Origin: DASRIA01 sp963768885
GTDB lineage: Bacteria > Actinomycetota > Thermoleophilia > Solirubrobacterales > JBBDJG01
Length of the DNA stretch: 64,000 nt
Direction: 5' to 3'
Assembly (NCBI GenBank): GCA_963768885.1
Contig: CAVYJN010000007.1
Span: 372,001 to 436,000 of the forward strand
Shown: positions 45,355 to 55,635 of the stretch, one piece after another
How the letters are laid out: every line of letters begins with the position of its first letter
Numbering within the stretch: position 1 is the stretch's first letter
The notes under the pieces: model-generated
Told to the model about the DNA's origin: nothing
Seen by the model: the letters and a program-made list of their open reading frames with translations, nothing else
The model's database searches: none
Translations under genes and position numbers: made by a program

Positions 45355-46080
45355 TTGACACGACCCCGATTGCTCCTGGTCCCACTGCTGACCCAGATCG
45401 AGTGGGTCAGCAGGCCGGCGCTCGAGGAGTGGGCGGACGTCGCGTCGTTCGACGCCCCCGGCGTCGGCACGGAGCCCCCGGCTGAAGCCTTCGGTCGCGA
45501 CGCGATCGCGGCACGCGGGCTCGCGGAGCTCGACCGGAACGGCTGGAACTCCTGCATCGTGGTCGCGGACGGCACCGCGATCGCGACGGCTCTGCGTCTC
45601 GCATCCGCCCGCCCCGAGGCGGTGGAGGCGCTCGCGCTCGGCCACGCCCGCCTCTCGGACGACATGGACGGCGAGCGAGCCCCGCGAAATCGCGAGGTGT
45701 ACGAGGCGCTCGGCCAGCTGCTGCGGGTCGACTACGGGAACTTCGTGCGTTATGGGCTCACGCAATTCACCCTGGGCGCGATGAGCGACGAGCTCACCGC
45801 ACGGATGATGGAGCGGATCCCGGAGACGATCGTGAAGGCTGCCTGGGACATGGCGGCCCAGCAGGGAGAGCGGTTCGAGCCGGTACTGCGCGAACTCGGC
45901 GTGCCGCTCCTGCTGGCGAAGCACGAGGGCTGCCTCGCGGATACCGAGGAAGGCTTCGAGGACGCCGCGGCGGCGTTCCCGGGCGCCCGCACGGTGTCGG
46001 TTGCGGAAGCACCCTCCGCGAGCCCGGACTTCGCCGTCGCGCTGCGCTCCTTCGCCGATGACGTCAGGCGCGGGCGCTGA
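45355..46080 (+). CDS. Alpha/beta-hydrolase-fold protein without the nucleophile serine
   Basis: 241 residues from a TTG start. The fold is suggested by LLLVPLLTQIEWVSRPALEE, SFDAPGVGTEPP, and VVADGTAIATALRLA where an active hydrolase has GxSxG; here the sequence is ADGTA, so the serine is missing. A C-terminal PLLLAKHEGC could be the usual Asp/His region. Possibly a non-catalytic or altered enzyme. It converges with and overlaps ispH by 17 bases. Confidence 0.7.
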   Translation: MTRPRLLLVPLLTQIEWVSRPALEEWADVASFDAPGVGTEPPAEAFGRDAIAARGLAELDRNGWNSCIVVADGTAIATALRLASARPEAVEALALGHARLSDDMDGERAPRNREVYEALGQLLRVDYGNFVRYGLTQFTLGAMSDELTARMMERIPETIVKAAWDMAAQQGERFEPVLRELGVPLLLAKHEGCLADTEEGFEDAAAAFPGARTVSVAEAPSASPDFAVALRSFADDVRRGR

Positions 46081-47022
46081 GCAGCTGGCGGATGTCCTTC
46101 GGGAGCATGAACCGCACGTCCTCCTCGGTCACCTCCAGCTCGGACACGTCCTCCGCGCCGCGCTCGCGGAAGTAGGCGATCAGCCGCTGCACGAGCTCCT
46201 CCGGGGCGCTCGCCCCGGACGTGATGCCGACCGTCTCGACGCCGTCGCAACCACTCCTCCTTCACCTCGTGCTCGTTGTCGATCAGGTAGGAGGCGGCGC
46301 CGTGCTGGCGTGCGACCTCCACCAGGCGGTTGGAGTTGGACGAGTTGCGCGAGCCGATCACGAGCACGAGGTCGCAGCGCGGGGCGAGCTGCTTCACGGC
46401 GTCCTGGCGGTTCTGCGTCGCGTAACAGATGTCGTCGGTGCGCGGGCCCGACCATGTTCGGGAAGCGCTCGCGCAGCTTGCGGATGATCCCCATCGTCTC
46501 GTCGACCGAGAGCGTCGTCTGCGTGATGAACGCGACCTTGTCGGGATTCTCGACCTCGAGGCGCTCGGCGTCGGCCTCGGTCTGGACCAGGAGGATGTGC
46601 TCCGGCGCCTCGCCGGTGGTGCCCTCGACCTCCTCGTGGCCCTCGTGCCCGACCAGCACGATCGTGTAGCCGTCCGCCGCGAACTTGCGCGCCTCGACGT
46701 GGACCTTGGTCACCAGCGGGCAGGTCGCGTCGATCGTGTTCAGGCCGCGGTGCTCCGCGTTCGCGTGCACGGACGGGGCGACGCCGTGCGCGGAGAACAC
46801 CACCGTCTCGCCCTCGGGGACCTCGGTCTCCTCGTCGACGAACACGGCGCCGCGTTGCTCGAGGCTCTCGACCACGTGCTTGTTGTGGACGATCTCCTTG
46901 CGCACGTAGACCGGCGGGCCGTAGAGGTCGAGCGCCTTCTCGACGGTCTGCACGGCGCGGTCCACGCCCGCGCAGTAGCCGCGCGGCGCGGCGAGCAGGA
47001 TCTTGCGGGGGCCCGTGGCCAT
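46064..47022 (-). CDS. ispH: 4-hydroxy-3-methylbut-2-enyl diphosphate reductase IspH (two apparent +1 insertions)
   Basis: 318 residues after removing extra bases near 46247 and 46447; 959 minus 2 is in frame. The three cluster cysteines are in APRGYCAGVDRAV, DATCPLVTKVH and DDICYATQNRQ (the last just past the first break). Later GSRNSSNSNRLVEVA and VGITSGASAPEEL fit IspH. It makes the isoprenoid precursors IPP and DMAPP with a [4Fe-4S] cluster. The enzyme is essential in bacteria using this pathway, so two real frameshifts are unlikely. Confidence 0.93.
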
Positions 47023-47056
47023 CGGTCCAGTTTAGAGGCGGCCCGGACTCGGCCGG

Positions 47057-48709
47057 TCAGCGGCGCACGCGGATCACGAAGCTCGCACGGCGCGTCGGCT
47101 CGACGTTGCCGGCGAGGTCCTTGGCCCGCACGAAGAACCTGTAGCGCTTGCCGCGCCGGCCGCGCAGGCGGTAGCGCGAGCCCGTCGTCGTGGCGACCAG
47201 CTTGACCGCGCTGCCGCGCCGCTCGTAGATCGAGAAGGACTCGATGCCCGCCGGCCGCACCCCCGGCGCCGCCGTGTCACGTCCGCGCCACGAGAGCGTG
47301 AACCGGCGCCCGGTGCGCCGGCTGCGGCCACCCCGCCGGCTGGTCTTGGGAGGCACGGTGTCGCCGGCCAGCTCGAGCGCGCGCCTCACGGCCGCCTCCG
47401 CGTTGACGATGCCCCAGCCCAGCTCGGTGGTCCAGCCGCTCGCGCCCGCGGCGCGGCTCGCCGTCTGCTTCATCAGGCGCACCACCGACGCCCGGCCCAG
47501 GCGGGGGTTTGCCGCGCGCACCAGCGCGACCGCGCCGGCGACCTGCGGAGAGGCCATCGACGTGCCCGAGAGGTAGGCGAAGCGCGGGTCGCCGTTGAAG
47601 ACGGTGCGGCACGTGGGGCACGGGGGCCCCGGCGGGTTGGAGCCGCCCGTCTCGATCTGCGTCACGTTGGTGGGATACGTGGAGAAGATGCCGCCCCCAC
47701 GCGTGCCGGTGTCTCCCATCGCGGCGAGCGAGATCTGGGACCCCCGGCCGGCGAACGACGCGCGCGCGCCCGAGGGCTCGGCCGCGGTCACGACGAGCCC
47801 CTTGCCCTTCGTGATGACCCGGCCCGTGCCGGTCGGCTGCAGGTCCTTGGCGGGGTGGCCCTGCTCCGGGATCGGAGAGTCGGCAGCCGCGGCGATCAGG
47901 ACGACGTCGTGAGCGAGGGCGTAGCGCAGCGCCCGCTCCTCGCCCGCGCTGAGGCGCCCGCCACCGAAGCTCATGTTGATCACCCCGGCGCCGCTGCGAG
48001 TCGCGTCGATCAGCGAGGCGATCACGCTCGAGCTCGTGAGGTCGCTCTTCTCGAGCACCAGCCGGCAGTCGAGCCCCGCTCCCGCGATGCCGTAGCCGTT
48101 GTCCGCGGCGCCGCAGGCCAGTCCGCTGACGTGCGTGCCGTGACCGACCTCGTCCCCGGTGCCGACCGTGGTGGCGTCGAAGTCGCGCGCCGCCTGGACC
48201 TTGCCGGCGAGGTCCGGGTGGCCGGAGTCGATGCCGGAGTCGATGATGCCGACGATCGCGCCGGCCCCGCGGCTGAGGTCCCACGCGGCGGGGAAGTGCT
48301 GGCTGTGCAGGTACCACTGGTAGGGCCGCCCGAGGGTGGGATCGACGGCGCTCAGCGCCGGGTCGTTCGTGACGGCGCGCGCCTCGTGGCGGATCTCCGG
48401 CTCGACCGCGACGACGCCGGGGTCGCGGGCGAGACGGCGCGCCAGCCCGGCGACGGTGGTGCCGGGCGGGACCCGGACGCTCACGACGCCGACCTCGGGG
48501 ACGGCCGGGCGCGCCCGGCGCAGGCCGTGACGGGCGATCACGGCGCGGGCGGCGGCCCGCGCCGACGCGCGCGCCGAGGCCGAGGCCCCGGGGGCCCGCT
48601 CCTCGAGCAGGACCAGCGCGCGGCCCGGGACCGTCTGCTCCCGGGCGAGGGCGCCGTCGGGCACGAGCACGACCAGCGCCATCACCGCCAGCGAAAGACG
48701 AAACCTCAT
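47057..48709 (-). CDS. Secreted subtilisin-like serine peptidase (S8)
   Basis: 550 residues. Signal peptide (FRLSLAVMALVVLVPDGALA), a propeptide-like domain (~25-110), then the S8 catalytic triad: Asp in GIIDSGIDSGHP, His in GHGTHVSGLACG and Ser in LSGTSMASPQVAGAV. A C-terminal Arg-rich beta-sandwich, fibronectin-like (FVRAKDLAGNVEPTRRASF), follows. The start at 48709 is chosen because CTGGAGGGG precedes it; an ATG 21 bases earlier is less likely. Divergent from the acetone-carboxylase-like operon. Confidence 0.9.
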   Translation of the reverse strand: MRFRLSLAVMALVVLVPDGALAREQTVPGRALVLLEERAPGASASARASARAAARAVIARHGLRRARPAVPEVGVVSVRVPPGTTVAGLARRLARDPGVVAVEPEIRHEARAVTNDPALSAVDPTLGRPYQWYLHSQHFPAAWDLSRGAGAIVGIIDSGIDSGHPDLAGKVQAARDFDATTVGTGDEVGHGTHVSGLACGAADNGYGIAGAGLDCRLVLEKSDLTSSSVIASLIDATRSGAGVINMSFGGGRLSAGEERALRYALAHDVVLIAAAADSPIPEQGHPAKDLQPTGTGRVITKGKGLVVTAAEPSGARASFAGRGSQISLAAMGDTGTRGGGIFSTYPTNVTQIETGGSNPPGPPCPTCRTVFNGDPRFAYLSGTSMASPQVAGAVALVRAANPRLGRASVVRLMKQTASRAAGASGWTTELGWGIVNAEAAVRRALELAGDTVPPKTSRRGGRSRRTGRRFTLSWRGRDTAAPGVRPAGIESFSIYERRGSAVKLVATTTGSRYRLRGRRGKRYRFFVRAKDLAGNVEPTRRASFVIRVRR

Positions 48710-48775
48710 TCCCCTCCAGGGTAGGGACACGGACCTCGTTCAGTATCGGTCCGTCCTCCCCCCCGAACTGAACCC

Positions 48776-50977
48776 ATGGACAGTTTTCCTAATGATCCAG
48801 ACGGCGTAGAGTTGCGGGCGATGGAGGACGGGCGTGAACCGCGTGTGCTCGCGATCGACGCGGGCGGCACGATGACGGACACCTTTGTGGTCGACCGGAC
48901 GGGGGAGTTCGTGGTCGGCAAGGCCCAGACGACACCCGCGGACGAGGCCGTCGGGTTCATGGCCTCGACCCGCGACGCGCTCGCCTATTGGGACCTCGAG
49001 CCGCAGGCCGCGCTGCCGCTGATGGCGTCCGGGATCTACTCGGGCACCGCGATGATCAACCGCCTGCTGGAGCGCAAGGGGCGCCGGGTGGGGCTGATCG
49101 TGACCGCCGGCATGGAGGACGGGCTGCGCCTGGAGCGCGGGATCCAGACATACCTCGGGTACCCGTACTCCGACCGGCTGCACGTCGCTACCCACCACCA
49201 CAACGAGCCGCTGGTGCCGCGCGAGCGCATCCGCGGGGTGCGCGGGCGCGTCGACCTGTTCGGGGACGAGGCGATCCCGTTCTACGAGGACGAGGCCCGC
49301 ACCGCCGTCGAGGAGCTCGCCGCGGCCGGGGTCGAGGGGATCGTCGTGAACCTGCTCTACAGCTACCGCAACGGCTCGCACGAGGCACGCATCAAGGAGA
49401 TCGCCGCCGAGGTGGCGCCGGGCATCCCGGTGTTCTGCTCGTCGGAGCTCTACCCCATGCGGCGCGACTTCCCGCGGCTCAACTCGACGCTGATCGAGGC
49501 CTACGCGGCGGAGCCGTCCAGGGAGCAGCTCGCGAAGGTCCGCGATGCCACGCGCGAGGCGGGCGCGAAGTTCGACCTGCGCATCATGGCCGCGCACGGC
49601 GGCACGATCTCGATCGAGGCGCAGCAGCTCGCGCGCACCCTGATCTCGGGGCCGATCGGCGGCGTGATCGGCGCCCGCTACCTCGCCGACCAGGTGTCCT
49701 CGCAGAACGGCGGCGGGTCCCTCGCGTCACGCAACATCGTCTGCACCGACATCGGCGGGACGAGCTTCGACATCGCCCTGATCACCGACGGCGAGTTCAA
49801 CATCCGCCAGATCCCCGACATCGGGCGGTTCCTGCTGAACCTCCCGCTGGTGCAGGTCGACTCGATCGGCGCGGGCACGGGCTCGTTCGTGCGCATCGAC
49901 CCCAACTCCGGGCGTCCCGAGCTCGGGCCCGAGTCGGCGGGCGCCGCGATCGGCGTCTCGTGGACCGAAGGCGGCCTCACGACCCCGTCGGTGACGGACC
50001 TCAACCTCGTACTCGGCCGCGTGAACCCGGACTACTTCCTCGGCGGCTACGTGAAGCTCGACCTCGAGCGCGCGCGAGCGGCCGTCGCGGAGCAGATCGC
50101 CGAGCCGCTCGGGCTCGACGTCGAGCCGGCGGCCGCCGGGATCATCGAGCTGTTCGACGAGACGCTCAAGTACCAGGCCGTGGCGCAGGTCCTGGGCAAG
50201 GGCTACTCGCCGGTCGACTACACCCTGCTCTGCTACGGGGGCGGTGGCCCCCTGCACGTCGCGGGCTACACCCACGACGTGCCCTACCGCGACGTCCTCG
50301 TGCCGGCGTGGGCCGCCGGCTTCTCCGCGTTCGGGTGCGCGTGCGGCGACTTCGCATACCGCTACGACCTCACGCTCGACCTGCCGATCGAGCCCGGCGC
50401 CGACGAGGACCAGCGCCTCGGCGTCGGCATGATGATCGACGGCGGCTGGCAGATGCTGCGCGAGCGGGTGGTGGAGGAGTTCGCCAAGTCGGGCGTCGGC
50501 GAGGACCAGATCGAGTTCCGCCACTACGCGCGCATGCAGTACTACGGGCAGCTGAACGACATCGAGATCTATTCGCCGCACCAGGAGATCAGCGAGCCTT
50601 CCCACGTGGACGCCCTGATCGCCGCGTTCGAGGACGCCTACGGGAAGCTGTACGCACGCTCGGCGCGGTCGCCGGAGCTCGGCTATCTCGTCACGAACGT
50701 GATCGTGACCGGCTCGGCGCCGGTCGAGAAGCCCGCGCTGCCGGAGGAGCCCGAGGTCGGCGGCGAGCCGCCGGCCAAGGGCAGCCGCCCGGTGTGGTGG
50801 CGCGAGGGCTGGGAGGAGACGCCGCTCTTCGAGCAGGACCAGATCAAGGCCGGTCAGTCGGTCACGGGGCCCGCGATCATCGAGTCTCCCGCCGACACCT
50901 TCGCGATCCCGCCCGGGCGCCGCGCGCGCCTCGACGGGCACCGCATCTTCCATCTCGAGACGACCGAAGGAGCCTAG
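48776..50977 (+). CDS. acxA: Acetone carboxylase-like beta subunit (hydantoinase A family)
   Basis: 733 residues (acetone carboxylase AcxA is about 717). ATP-binding actin-like motifs: LAIDAGGTMTDTFVVD near the N terminus and CTDIGGTSFDIALITDG in the middle; IYSGTAMINRLLERKG, LYSYRNGSHEARI and YGGGGPLHVAGYTHD agree with the family. In acetone carboxylase this subunit activates bicarbonate and substrate with ATP. The start may be the internal ATG at 48821, 8 bases after TAGAGT-like sequence. Four bases separate it from the alpha gene. Acetophenone-type ketone carboxylase is the alternative. Confidence 0.87.
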   Translation: MDSFPNDPDGVELRAMEDGREPRVLAIDAGGTMTDTFVVDRTGEFVVGKAQTTPADEAVGFMASTRDALAYWDLEPQAALPLMASGIYSGTAMINRLLERKGRRVGLIVTAGMEDGLRLERGIQTYLGYPYSDRLHVATHHHNEPLVPRERIRGVRGRVDLFGDEAIPFYEDEARTAVEELAAAGVEGIVVNLLYSYRNGSHEARIKEIAAEVAPGIPVFCSSELYPMRRDFPRLNSTLIEAYAAEPSREQLAKVRDATREAGAKFDLRIMAAHGGTISIEAQQLARTLISGPIGGVIGARYLADQVSSQNGGGSLASRNIVCTDIGGTSFDIALITDGEFNIRQIPDIGRFLLNLPLVQVDSIGAGTGSFVRIDPNSGRPELGPESAGAAIGVSWTEGGLTTPSVTDLNLVLGRVNPDYFLGGYVKLDLERARAAVAEQIAEPLGLDVEPAAAGIIELFDETLKYQAVAQVLGKGYSPVDYTLLCYGGGGPLHVAGYTHDVPYRDVLVPAWAAGFSAFGCACGDFAYRYDLTLDLPIEPGADEDQRLGVGMMIDGGWQMLRERVVEEFAKSGVGEDQIEFRHYARMQYYGQLNDIEIYSPHQEISEPSHVDALIAAFEDAYGKLYARSARSPELGYLVTNVIVTGSAPVEKPALPEEPEVGGEPPAKGSRPVWWREGWEETPLFEQDQIKAGQSVTGPAIIESPADTFAIPPGRRARLDGHRIFHLETTEGA

Positions 50978-50980
50978 GAC

Positions 50981-53234
50981 ATGGCCGTAGTCGACCGCAC
51001 ACGTGAGCTCGAGCCGCGCGAAGGGCAGCCGATCGGCTGGGAGGGCCGCACCGCGCTGGAGATGCTGACCGAGTCGGAGCGTCTGTTCGCCGAGACCGGG
51101 CGCTACTGCGGGATGGACGACCTCGAGCTGAAGTCCGGCGCGCCGATCCGCTTCGAGAAGCTCTTCTCGCGCCTGCGCGGCGGCCTCGTGACCGCGCGCG
51201 AGACGGCGCTCAACATCTCCGCCTCCCCGATCGTGAAGGAGATCGGCGAGCTGTGCTTCGCGCTCTACACGCCGGAGGGCGACTCCGTCGCGCTCTCCAC
51301 GGGGATCATCGTGCACGTCCACACGATGTCGGACGCGATCAAGTACATGATCCGCCAGCGCTACGAGGACAACCCGGGCATCGCGCCGGGCGACATCTTC
51401 ACCAACAACGACGCGATGATCGGCGACGTCCACAACGCCGACGTGCAGACGATCGTCCCGATCTTCTGGGAGGGCGAGCTGATCGGCTGGGCCGGCGGCG
51501 TCACCCACGAGATCGACATCGGCGCGAAGACCCCGGGGTCCGTGCCCGTGGGCCCGATCTCGCGCTTCGAGGACGGCATCGACCTGCCCGCGAAGAAGAT
51601 CGGCTCCGGCGACGAGCTGTGGCAGGACCACGTGCTCGCGGGCCTGAAGGGCACGCGCACCCCGATGTACTGGACGCTCGACGAGAAGACGCGGCTGGCC
51701 GGGTGCCACATGATCCGCGAGGCCGTCGAGCGCGTGATCCTCGAGGAGGGCATCGACACCTACAAGCGCTTCATCCGCGAGGTGATCGAGGACGGCCGCC
51801 GCGCCTTCCGCAGCCGCCTGCGCGAGATGACCGTGCCCGGGCCGCTACCGCGCGCCCGCCTTCACCGAGCTGATGTTCGCCAAGGAGGCGCAGCTTCCGA
51901 GCTACGCGCGCAAGGACACGATGATGCACGCGCCGGTAGAGCTGCGGATCACCCGCGAGGGCATCATGGAGCTCGACTACGAGGGCGCGTCGTCATGGGG
52001 CTACCACTCCGCGAACTGCACGCCCTCCTCGATGCAGGGCGCGCTGTGGGTGCAGCTCACCCAGACGCTGATCTGCAACGACAAGGTCAACGACGGCGCC
52101 TACCTCGGCCTCAACTGCAACTTCCCGCCGGGCACGTGGTCGAACCACTCGAACCCGCAGGCCTCGACCGGGAACGCCTGGTTCTTCCTGATCCCCTCCT
52201 ACACCGGCTTCGTCAAGTCGCTGTCGCGCTCGCTGCAGGCGCGCGGGTTCGTCGAGGAGGTGCTGGCGCCGTACGCGCTCACCGCGAACGCGTTCCAGGG
52301 CGGCGGCATCGACCAGTACGGCCGCCAGTCGGCCACGACCAACTTCGGCCTCTCCTGCGTGGGCGGCGGCGGAAAGATGATCCTCGACGGGCTCGACTAC
52401 GCGGCCGCGATGTGGAACCCCGAGGGCGACATGGGCGACATGGAGATGTGGGAGCTGATCGAGCCGTTCCTCTACCTGAGCCAGCGGGTGAAGCCGAACA
52501 CCGCCGGGCCCGGCCGCCATCGCGGCGGCTCGGGCTACGAGTGCCTGCGCCTGGCGTGGAAGACGCCGTTCTACGAGATGCAGAACATCGGGCACGGGCG
52601 GGTCTTCATCCAGGCGGGGCTGTGGGGCGGCTACCCCGGCGCGACGGGCTACCGCCACAACGTCCGCGGCGCGGACCTGCTGGCGAAGGCCGAGCGCGGC
52701 GAGTCCTTCCCGCTGAACGAGCCCGACCCCGCCGACTCGGCGCTGCTGCGCGAGATCGCCGGCGAGCACCTCTTCGACATCGAGACCACGACGCTCCCCG
52801 AGGTGTACACGCAGGGCGACCTGTACCTGTGCATGTTCCGCGGCGCGAGCGGCGTCGGCGATCCGCTCGAGCGGCCCTACGAATCCGTGATGGAGGACAT
52901 CGAGGGGGACTTCCTGCTGCCGCGCTACGCGGAGTCCGTGTACGGCGTCGTCGCGGGCGACGCGGGCGCGACGGAACGGCGCCGCGAGGCGGCCCGGGAG
53001 GAGCGAGGCCAGAAGGCCGTGCCGGTGCGCGAGTGGATGAAGGGCGAGCGGCAGCGCATCCTGGACCGCGACATGATCGAGCCCGCGCAGCGCATGTACG
53101 CGGAGTCCATGCGGCTCTCCGACAAGTGGGCGCGCGAGTTCAGGGAGTTCTGGGACCTGCCCGACGACTTCGTCTTCGACGTGCCCACCCCCGAGGTCGA
53201 CCTGACCCTCGCCATACAGGCTGCCGCGGGATGA
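50981..53234 (+). CDS. acxB: Acetone carboxylase-like alpha subunit (hydantoinase B family), one apparent +1 insertion
   Basis: 750 residues after removing one extra C near 51842. Conserved segments: ARETALNISASPIVKEIGE, ALSTGIIVHVHTMSDAIKYM, FTNNDAMIGDVHNADVQ (likely Mn ligands), GGVTHEIDIGAK, then after the break ELMFAKEAQLPSYARKDTMM and GGGIDQYGRQSATTNFGLSC. It carboxylates the ketone at a manganese site. Gene order beta-alpha-gamma equals the acx operon of Xanthobacter and Rhodobacter. The alpha stop overlaps the gamma ATG. Confidence 0.88.
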
Positions 53235-53744
53235 AGCTCGACAAGGACACGCTGCGGGACCTCGTCGACGAGAAGCTGCCGCGCGGCCAGGTGAGAGCGA
53301 TCCAGTCCGGCTTCAAGGACGCGGACCGCTTCGACAAGTACGTGGACATCCTCCAGGAGCGCGTCCCCTGGGACGACCGCATCGTGCTCCCGTTCGGCGA
53401 ACACCTCTACATAGTGAAGCGTCCGACGGGCAAGCCCGTCGACGGCTCGCCGAGGGTCGTACATCGTCAAGTGCGACTGCGGGCACGAGTTCTGCGACTA
53501 CACCGAGAACTGGAAGCTCGAGGCGCTGATCAACGTGCGCGACTCGGTCGAGTCGCTGCGCGAGATCTACCCGGACAAGATGCACGGCGATCCCGAGTGG
53601 AACTCGTTGCGCGAGTACTTCTGCCCGGGGTGCAAGACGCTCCTGGAGGTCGAGGCCGCGCCGCCCGGCTACCCGGTGATCCACGACTTCCTACCCGACC
53701 TGGAGGGCTTCTATGAGGACTGGCTGGGCCGCCCGCTTCCCTAG
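53231..53744 (+). CDS. acxC: Acetone carboxylase-like gamma subunit, one apparent +1 insertion
   Basis: 170 residues (AcxC about 168) after removing one extra base near 53457. It has CDCGHEFCDYTENWKLEA and YFCPGCKTLLEVEA, four to five cysteines forming a zinc site, and REIYPDKMHGDPEWNSLREY. This small subunit is needed for the acetone carboxylase hexamer. No sigma-54 activator gene (acxR type) is next to it. The end overlaps the following gene by 32 bases. Confidence 0.86.
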
Positions 53745-55101
53745 CTTCGTGATCGCGGCGATCGCTGCGTTCGCGTTCGCCGCGCCCACATCCGGGGCGG
53801 CGACCTTCTCGTGGATGAACGGCTACGACGAGCCCACGACGCCGGACGGCCTCGACAAGGTCGGCGTGCTCAAGGAGGGGCCTGCCGATGCCAGGAAGGT
53901 CCTCATCCTCGTGCCCGGCACCTCCGGCGGCGCCGGCTACCTCGAGCCCGTCGCACGCGACATCGTCGGCAAGGCGAAGGACTGGCAGGTGTGGTCGATC
54001 GAGCGCAGGGAGAACCTGTTCGAGGACCACTCCATGGCCGACCGCGTGAAGCGCGGCGAGGCCACGGCCCAGCAGCTCTTCGACTACTACCTCGGGTGGT
54101 TCACGAACCCGAGCGTCACAGAGCACTACGCGCTGTCCCTGGGCGGACCGCCGTACACGCGCAAGTGGGGAATGCACGTCGCGGTGGAGGACCTGAAGCG
54201 GGTGGTCGACGAGGCGCGGCGGACCAGCCGCGAGGTGGTGCTCGCCGGTCATTCGCTCGGCGGGTCGATCGCGACCGCCTATGCCACGTGGGACTTCGGC
54301 GGACGTGCCGGCGGCGAGGACCTCTCGGGACTCGTGCTGGTCGACGGCGCCAGCGGGCCTCCCTCGCTCACGGCCGACCAGGCCACCCAGGCGCTGCAGG
54401 CCCTCCAGGGCGAGTCGCCCTGGCTGACCTTCGGCGGCATTCCGCCGCCCTTCGCCGGCCTGTTCAACATCGTCGGCTCCGGCCTCGCGAAGGTCGCGCC
54501 GAACACGGCCTCGATCCTCCAGGGTTGGCCGCTGCTCCCGGCCTTCCTGCGGCCGTCCGTGCCGGTCACCAACGAGGCGGGCTACGGGTTCGGCCTGGAC
54601 ACGGAGACCTCTCCCCCGGCGCTCGCCGCCGCCCAGGTGCACGCCGGCCATCTGGCCGCGAGCGGCGATCCGCGCGGCTGGGACGGCGCCGGCGAGATCA
54701 GCCCGATCCAGCGCGTGGCGGACATGTTCTTCGGGACCGGCCTGCCCGGGCTCGACGGCACCGCCTGGTTCCACCCGCGGCGACTGACGCTCGACTCGGG
54801 CGCGGTCGGCGCCGGCATCGCCAACCCCGCACAGCAGGTGCTCGACGTCACCGCGACGCACGGGCGTGACCTGGAGGACCTCCCGGTCTACGCGTTCGGG
54901 GCCGCGCTCGGAGGACAGCGGGTGCTCGACGCCGCGCAACTGCTCGCCGACCAGTCGGGGATCCGGGACCACAGGCTCACGCTGGTCAACCGCAGCGCCA
55001 CCTACGCGCACGTGGATCCGTTCGCGGCCGCGCCGCAAAACGATTTCGTGGACACCCTCCTGCCCTTCCTGAAGAAGACGAAGAAGGTGAAGAACCGCTA
55101 G
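53713..55101 (+). CDS. Secreted alpha/beta hydrolase (lipase-like)
   Basis: 462 residues. Start within acxC after TGGAGGGCTTCT; signal peptide (FVIAAIAAFAFAAPTSGA). ILVPGTSGGAGYLEP suggests an oxyanion region, and the nucleophile elbow is GHSLGGSIA (about residue 180). Asp in GLVLVDGASGPP and a late His in YAHVDPF are candidates for the rest of the triad. Substrate unknown. It ends in a Lys-rich tail (LKKTKKVKNR) and converges with the glycosylase gene. Confidence 0.82.
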   Translation: MRTGWAARFPSFVIAAIAAFAFAAPTSGAATFSWMNGYDEPTTPDGLDKVGVLKEGPADARKVLILVPGTSGGAGYLEPVARDIVGKAKDWQVWSIERRENLFEDHSMADRVKRGEATAQQLFDYYLGWFTNPSVTEHYALSLGGPPYTRKWGMHVAVEDLKRVVDEARRTSREVVLAGHSLGGSIATAYATWDFGGRAGGEDLSGLVLVDGASGPPSLTADQATQALQALQGESPWLTFGGIPPPFAGLFNIVGSGLAKVAPNTASILQGWPLLPAFLRPSVPVTNEAGYGFGLDTETSPPALAAAQVHAGHLAASGDPRGWDGAGEISPIQRVADMFFGTGLPGLDGTAWFHPRRLTLDSGAVGAGIANPAQQVLDVTATHGRDLEDLPVYAFGAALGGQRVLDAAQLLADQSGIRDHRLTLVNRSATYAHVDPFAAAPQNDFVDTLLPFLKKTKKVKNR

Positions 55102-55635
55102 GCGCTTGACTCGGCGAGGTCGTGCCAGGGCGAGAGGTCCCACGCCCCCCTCGCCGCGCCCGACGTCGAGGGCAGCACCCATACCGCGCTCGTCCCGATC
55201 GCTCGCTCCTGCCGGCCGTATCCGACGTCGCGTGCTGCCGAGCACCTCGCGCGCCGCGCGCTTGCCGACGAACGCCAGCGCGCGCGGCGCGAACCGCTCC
55301 ACCTTCTCGATCACCGCGGCCGCGTCGAAGTCCGCCGCGGTCAGGATGCTGTCGCGCCCTACCGCGTGCTTGGCCACGTCGGTGAGGCCGATGCCGAACG
55401 CGAGCAGCTCACGGAACTCGAGCGGTTGCAGCTCACGGGGCGTCAGGCCGACCGCGTGCAACACCCGGTAGAAGCGGTTGCCCGGCCCGGCGTAGGGCGC
55501 GCCGACGCGCGCGGCCTCGTTCCCCGCCGCGGTCCCGCAGAAGACCACCCGCAGCCCTGGCGCGAGCAGGTCCGGCAGGATGTGGCCCGCTACTTGCGGA
55601 CCTTCGAGAGGACGATCGTCTGGCCGTTGTGGCAA
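55098..55635 (-). CDS. Uracil/mismatch DNA glycosylase (Mug/TDG-like), one apparent +1 insertion
   Basis: About 178 residues after removing one extra base near 55230. Family features: RVVFCGTAAGNEAARVGAPYAGPGNRFYRVL (quoted in parts: VVFCGTAAGNEAA, YAGPGNRFYRVLHAVG), GIGLTDVAKHAVG, FVGKRAAREVLGS and, in the second frame, GTSAVWVLPSTSGAA near the end. It removes uracil or thymine from mismatches. No good ATG exists; the TTG at 55635, inside the upstream gene, is only a guess. Its stop overlaps the hydrolase stop by 4 bases. Confidence 0.78.
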
